DNA from: Protonemura montana
Taxonomy: Eukaryota > Arthropoda > Insecta > Plecoptera > Nemouridae
DNA length: 64,000 nt
NCBI GenBank assembly: GCA_947568835.1
Contig: OX387604.1
Coordinates: 26,565,076-26,629,075 of the forward strand
Direction of reading: 5' to 3'
In this document: positions 62,325-64,000 of the stretch, piece after piece
Layout of the letters: each line of letters opens with the position of its first letter
How positions within the stretch are numbered: the first letter of the stretch is position 1
Notes under the pieces: model-generated
The model's input: only the letters and a program-made list of their open reading frames with translations
Told to the model about the DNA's origin: nothing
Databases searched by the model: none
Translations under genes and position numbers: made by a program

Positions 62325-62960
62325 TACTAAAACTTCTGTTGTGTTGAATAAAGTGGTGATTAACTTGTGTTACAATCCAATGAGATACTTACTTCAAGTT
62401 GGATGAGTGCCATGGAATCCGGACACTTGCCATGTCTCAAACATTAAGAATTCTTTAGTTTTACCGGGAATGACTAAGTCTATGTGCAGCTGAGAGCATG
62501 TCATGTGTTATTCCATTTCTTTTCCATAAAAATATAATACGTCTCATGATATGGCTGCGAGAATGTGTGCCCTTCAGATGGAGAGTATCACAAATTGTCA
62601 TAAGTCTTAAGAATTATGCTAGCTTTAAAATTATAATACTTCAGATGCCAAAAATACCTTTCACTTGCCACTCACAGAAAGCAGTTAAAGTTAAAAATTA
62701 CAAATATCAACCCTAATTCATGTATGGCAGCTAAAACCTAGCCTATGAGAAGTAAGACCATGTCAAGGCAATCTGTATGAATTTGTTTCCGCTAGCTCTT
62801 ATTGCATATTTGGTTTCAATGAAGAAATCCACTGTAAAGTGAATTATTTGGACAACTTATCATTTCTAAATTCTAAAAACAGGCTAAACGACAAATAAAG
62901 TGTTTGCGATTTTGTCGGAGACTAGTCAAGATGCATTCCATAGTGCTTGATAACAAGAAA
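62325..62960 (+). pseudogene. Decayed GDPGP1 fragment 4
   Basis: Same layout as the other three fragments: exon-1 remnant near 62395-62500, last-exon remnant near 62835-62945 (gaattatttggacaacttat, gattttgtcggagactagtc). It is non-coding. Confidence 0.78.
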
Positions 62961-63111
62961 AGAACTCAAATCTAAACTTCTAAACCTGAAGGAATTAGGA
63001 ACCTACCAAAAATATATACTAAATTGGAGGCTGTTGGAACAGAAGGTAACATCATAACAGCACGTAAATAAAGACGAAAAAATACAAATTAATTTGCCAC
63101 TTTAATCTGGT

Positions 63112-63910
63112 TTAAGCAGATCTATCCCAGGGCTGATTTATATCACGGCTGGGTTTTCTTGTAATTTCCGTGTCTTCGTCTGTGTCATCCTCAGAGCGAC
63201 GGCTTCTGTATTGCTCGAAATTCCGAACCATGGTCATAAAGTCCTCATCACATGTTGAACGGGGCGGCATTGGAACTTCCCTCTTAAACCTGGAACATGT
63301 AAATAGTTCTACTAAAGCGAGCAATTGGACGCAAATTTTAAACAGCTGTGCCTTGTCGTCACTCAAAAGTTATATGTAAAAAAATGTTTTAATGAAAAAC
63401 TTTGTGAAATTTAATCGATAAGAACTCTACAGCTGTCACCTGGCGAATATCTGAAAAACCTTGTATATTGTCTTTAAGGGAATTAAGCAGCACCGCTTTC
63501 CATTTCATTAAAGCTCGTATAAGTACCATGATTGACCAAGATTTTTTTTTGTCATGTGTGGGACATCTAATTGTTTTCACTATATTTGAACATTATAAAA
63601 AGTGGTTTGATATTTAAAGTGGAAAAGAATGAAAAAAAATAAAAGCGCAACTTGCAGGAGGAAACCTCGGCATTGCAAATTGCCAAGTGAAAATGAAATT
63701 TTTTTTGGAAATCCAAGGATTGAGGCGTTTTGGCCTGTTGACTTTGCCGTTGTTAAAGATTTTCTTTCACATATTCATAGCTTTTCTAGCAATGACCAAG
63801 GCACTTTGCCAAATTGTCTAAATCAAAATGGAGAATTACCTTCCAGTAACAGCGATCCACGCGACAAGGATGAACAGTGCCACTGCGAGTACGATTGTAA
63901 GTACTTCCAT
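63112..63910 (-). CDS. Single-pass acidic membrane microprotein, paralogue D
   Basis: Coding exons 63910-63840 and 63289-63112 give 82 residues; the upstream part of the gene leaves the window. The first exon encodes the same 24 residues as C. The second exon differs from C at only a few sites (RFKREVPMPP, NQPWDRSA). The acceptor ctttctttag before the ATG and the donor GGAAG|gtaatt are kept. The family is unknown. Confidence 0.7.
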
Positions 63911-64000
63911 TGCTAAAGAAAGTTAAGAGTATTAGACCACTAATGTAATGAACAAAACTATTGGTACAAGAATGATTGGCTGGTAAAACAGTTCCAGATT

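Overview
This is a gene-dense, AT-rich, intron-rich piece of nuclear genome from an animal, almost certainly an invertebrate. The evidence is spliced orthologues of animal housekeeping genes with GT-AG and some GC-AG introns, 5S-rRNA-derived SINEs, LINEs and foldback elements. I cannot fix the phylum. All exon models below were joined by hand from splice sites, reading phase and remembered family similarity; no alignment program was run.

Layout. 1-9.5 kb (minus): a PRR12/QSER1-family gene (DUF4211), running off the left edge. 9.5-14.7 kb: intergenic, with a hAT element that has a perfect 8-bp target duplication and a foldback element carrying hammerhead-ribozyme-like motifs. 14.7-25.1 kb (minus): GTF2H1, the p62 subunit of TFIIH, in nine exons, its introns filled with minisatellites, foldback elements and 5S-SINEs. 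26.5-34.2 kb (minus): SNX25, a PXA-RGS-PX-nexin C sorting nexin, in fifteen exons. About 35.7-37.1 kb (plus): MAD2L2/REV7. 37.5-39.2 kb (minus): CHCHD1/mS37, a mitoribosomal protein. 41.7-47.2 kb (plus): GDPGP1, GDP-D-glucose phosphorylase, in six exons.

47.4-64 kb is the unusual part: a tandem array of about four units. Each unit has a decayed GDPGP1 fragment on the plus strand (an exon 1 remnant and a last-exon remnant) and an apparently intact gene on the minus strand for an 81-82 residue single-pass membrane microprotein I do not recognise. The microprotein has an N-terminal hydrophobic helix, an acidic Ser/Asp-rich tail and a conserved C-terminal P-W-x-K/R-S-E/A end. Each microprotein gene has a likely non-coding first exon and a promoter with facing CCAAT boxes, arranged head-to-head with the next GDPGP1 remnant. 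So GDPGP1 and its neighbour were amplified together, GDPGP1 survived only in the first copy, and the small gene stayed open in all four. A degenerate LINE sits in the intron of the second copy.

Other points: GDPGP1 and SNX25 each need one extra T skipped to stay in frame, both at the same 9-mer TTTTGTCTT; mS37 has lost three of its four twin-CX9C cysteines; and three introns use GC donors, all reading gcaagt.
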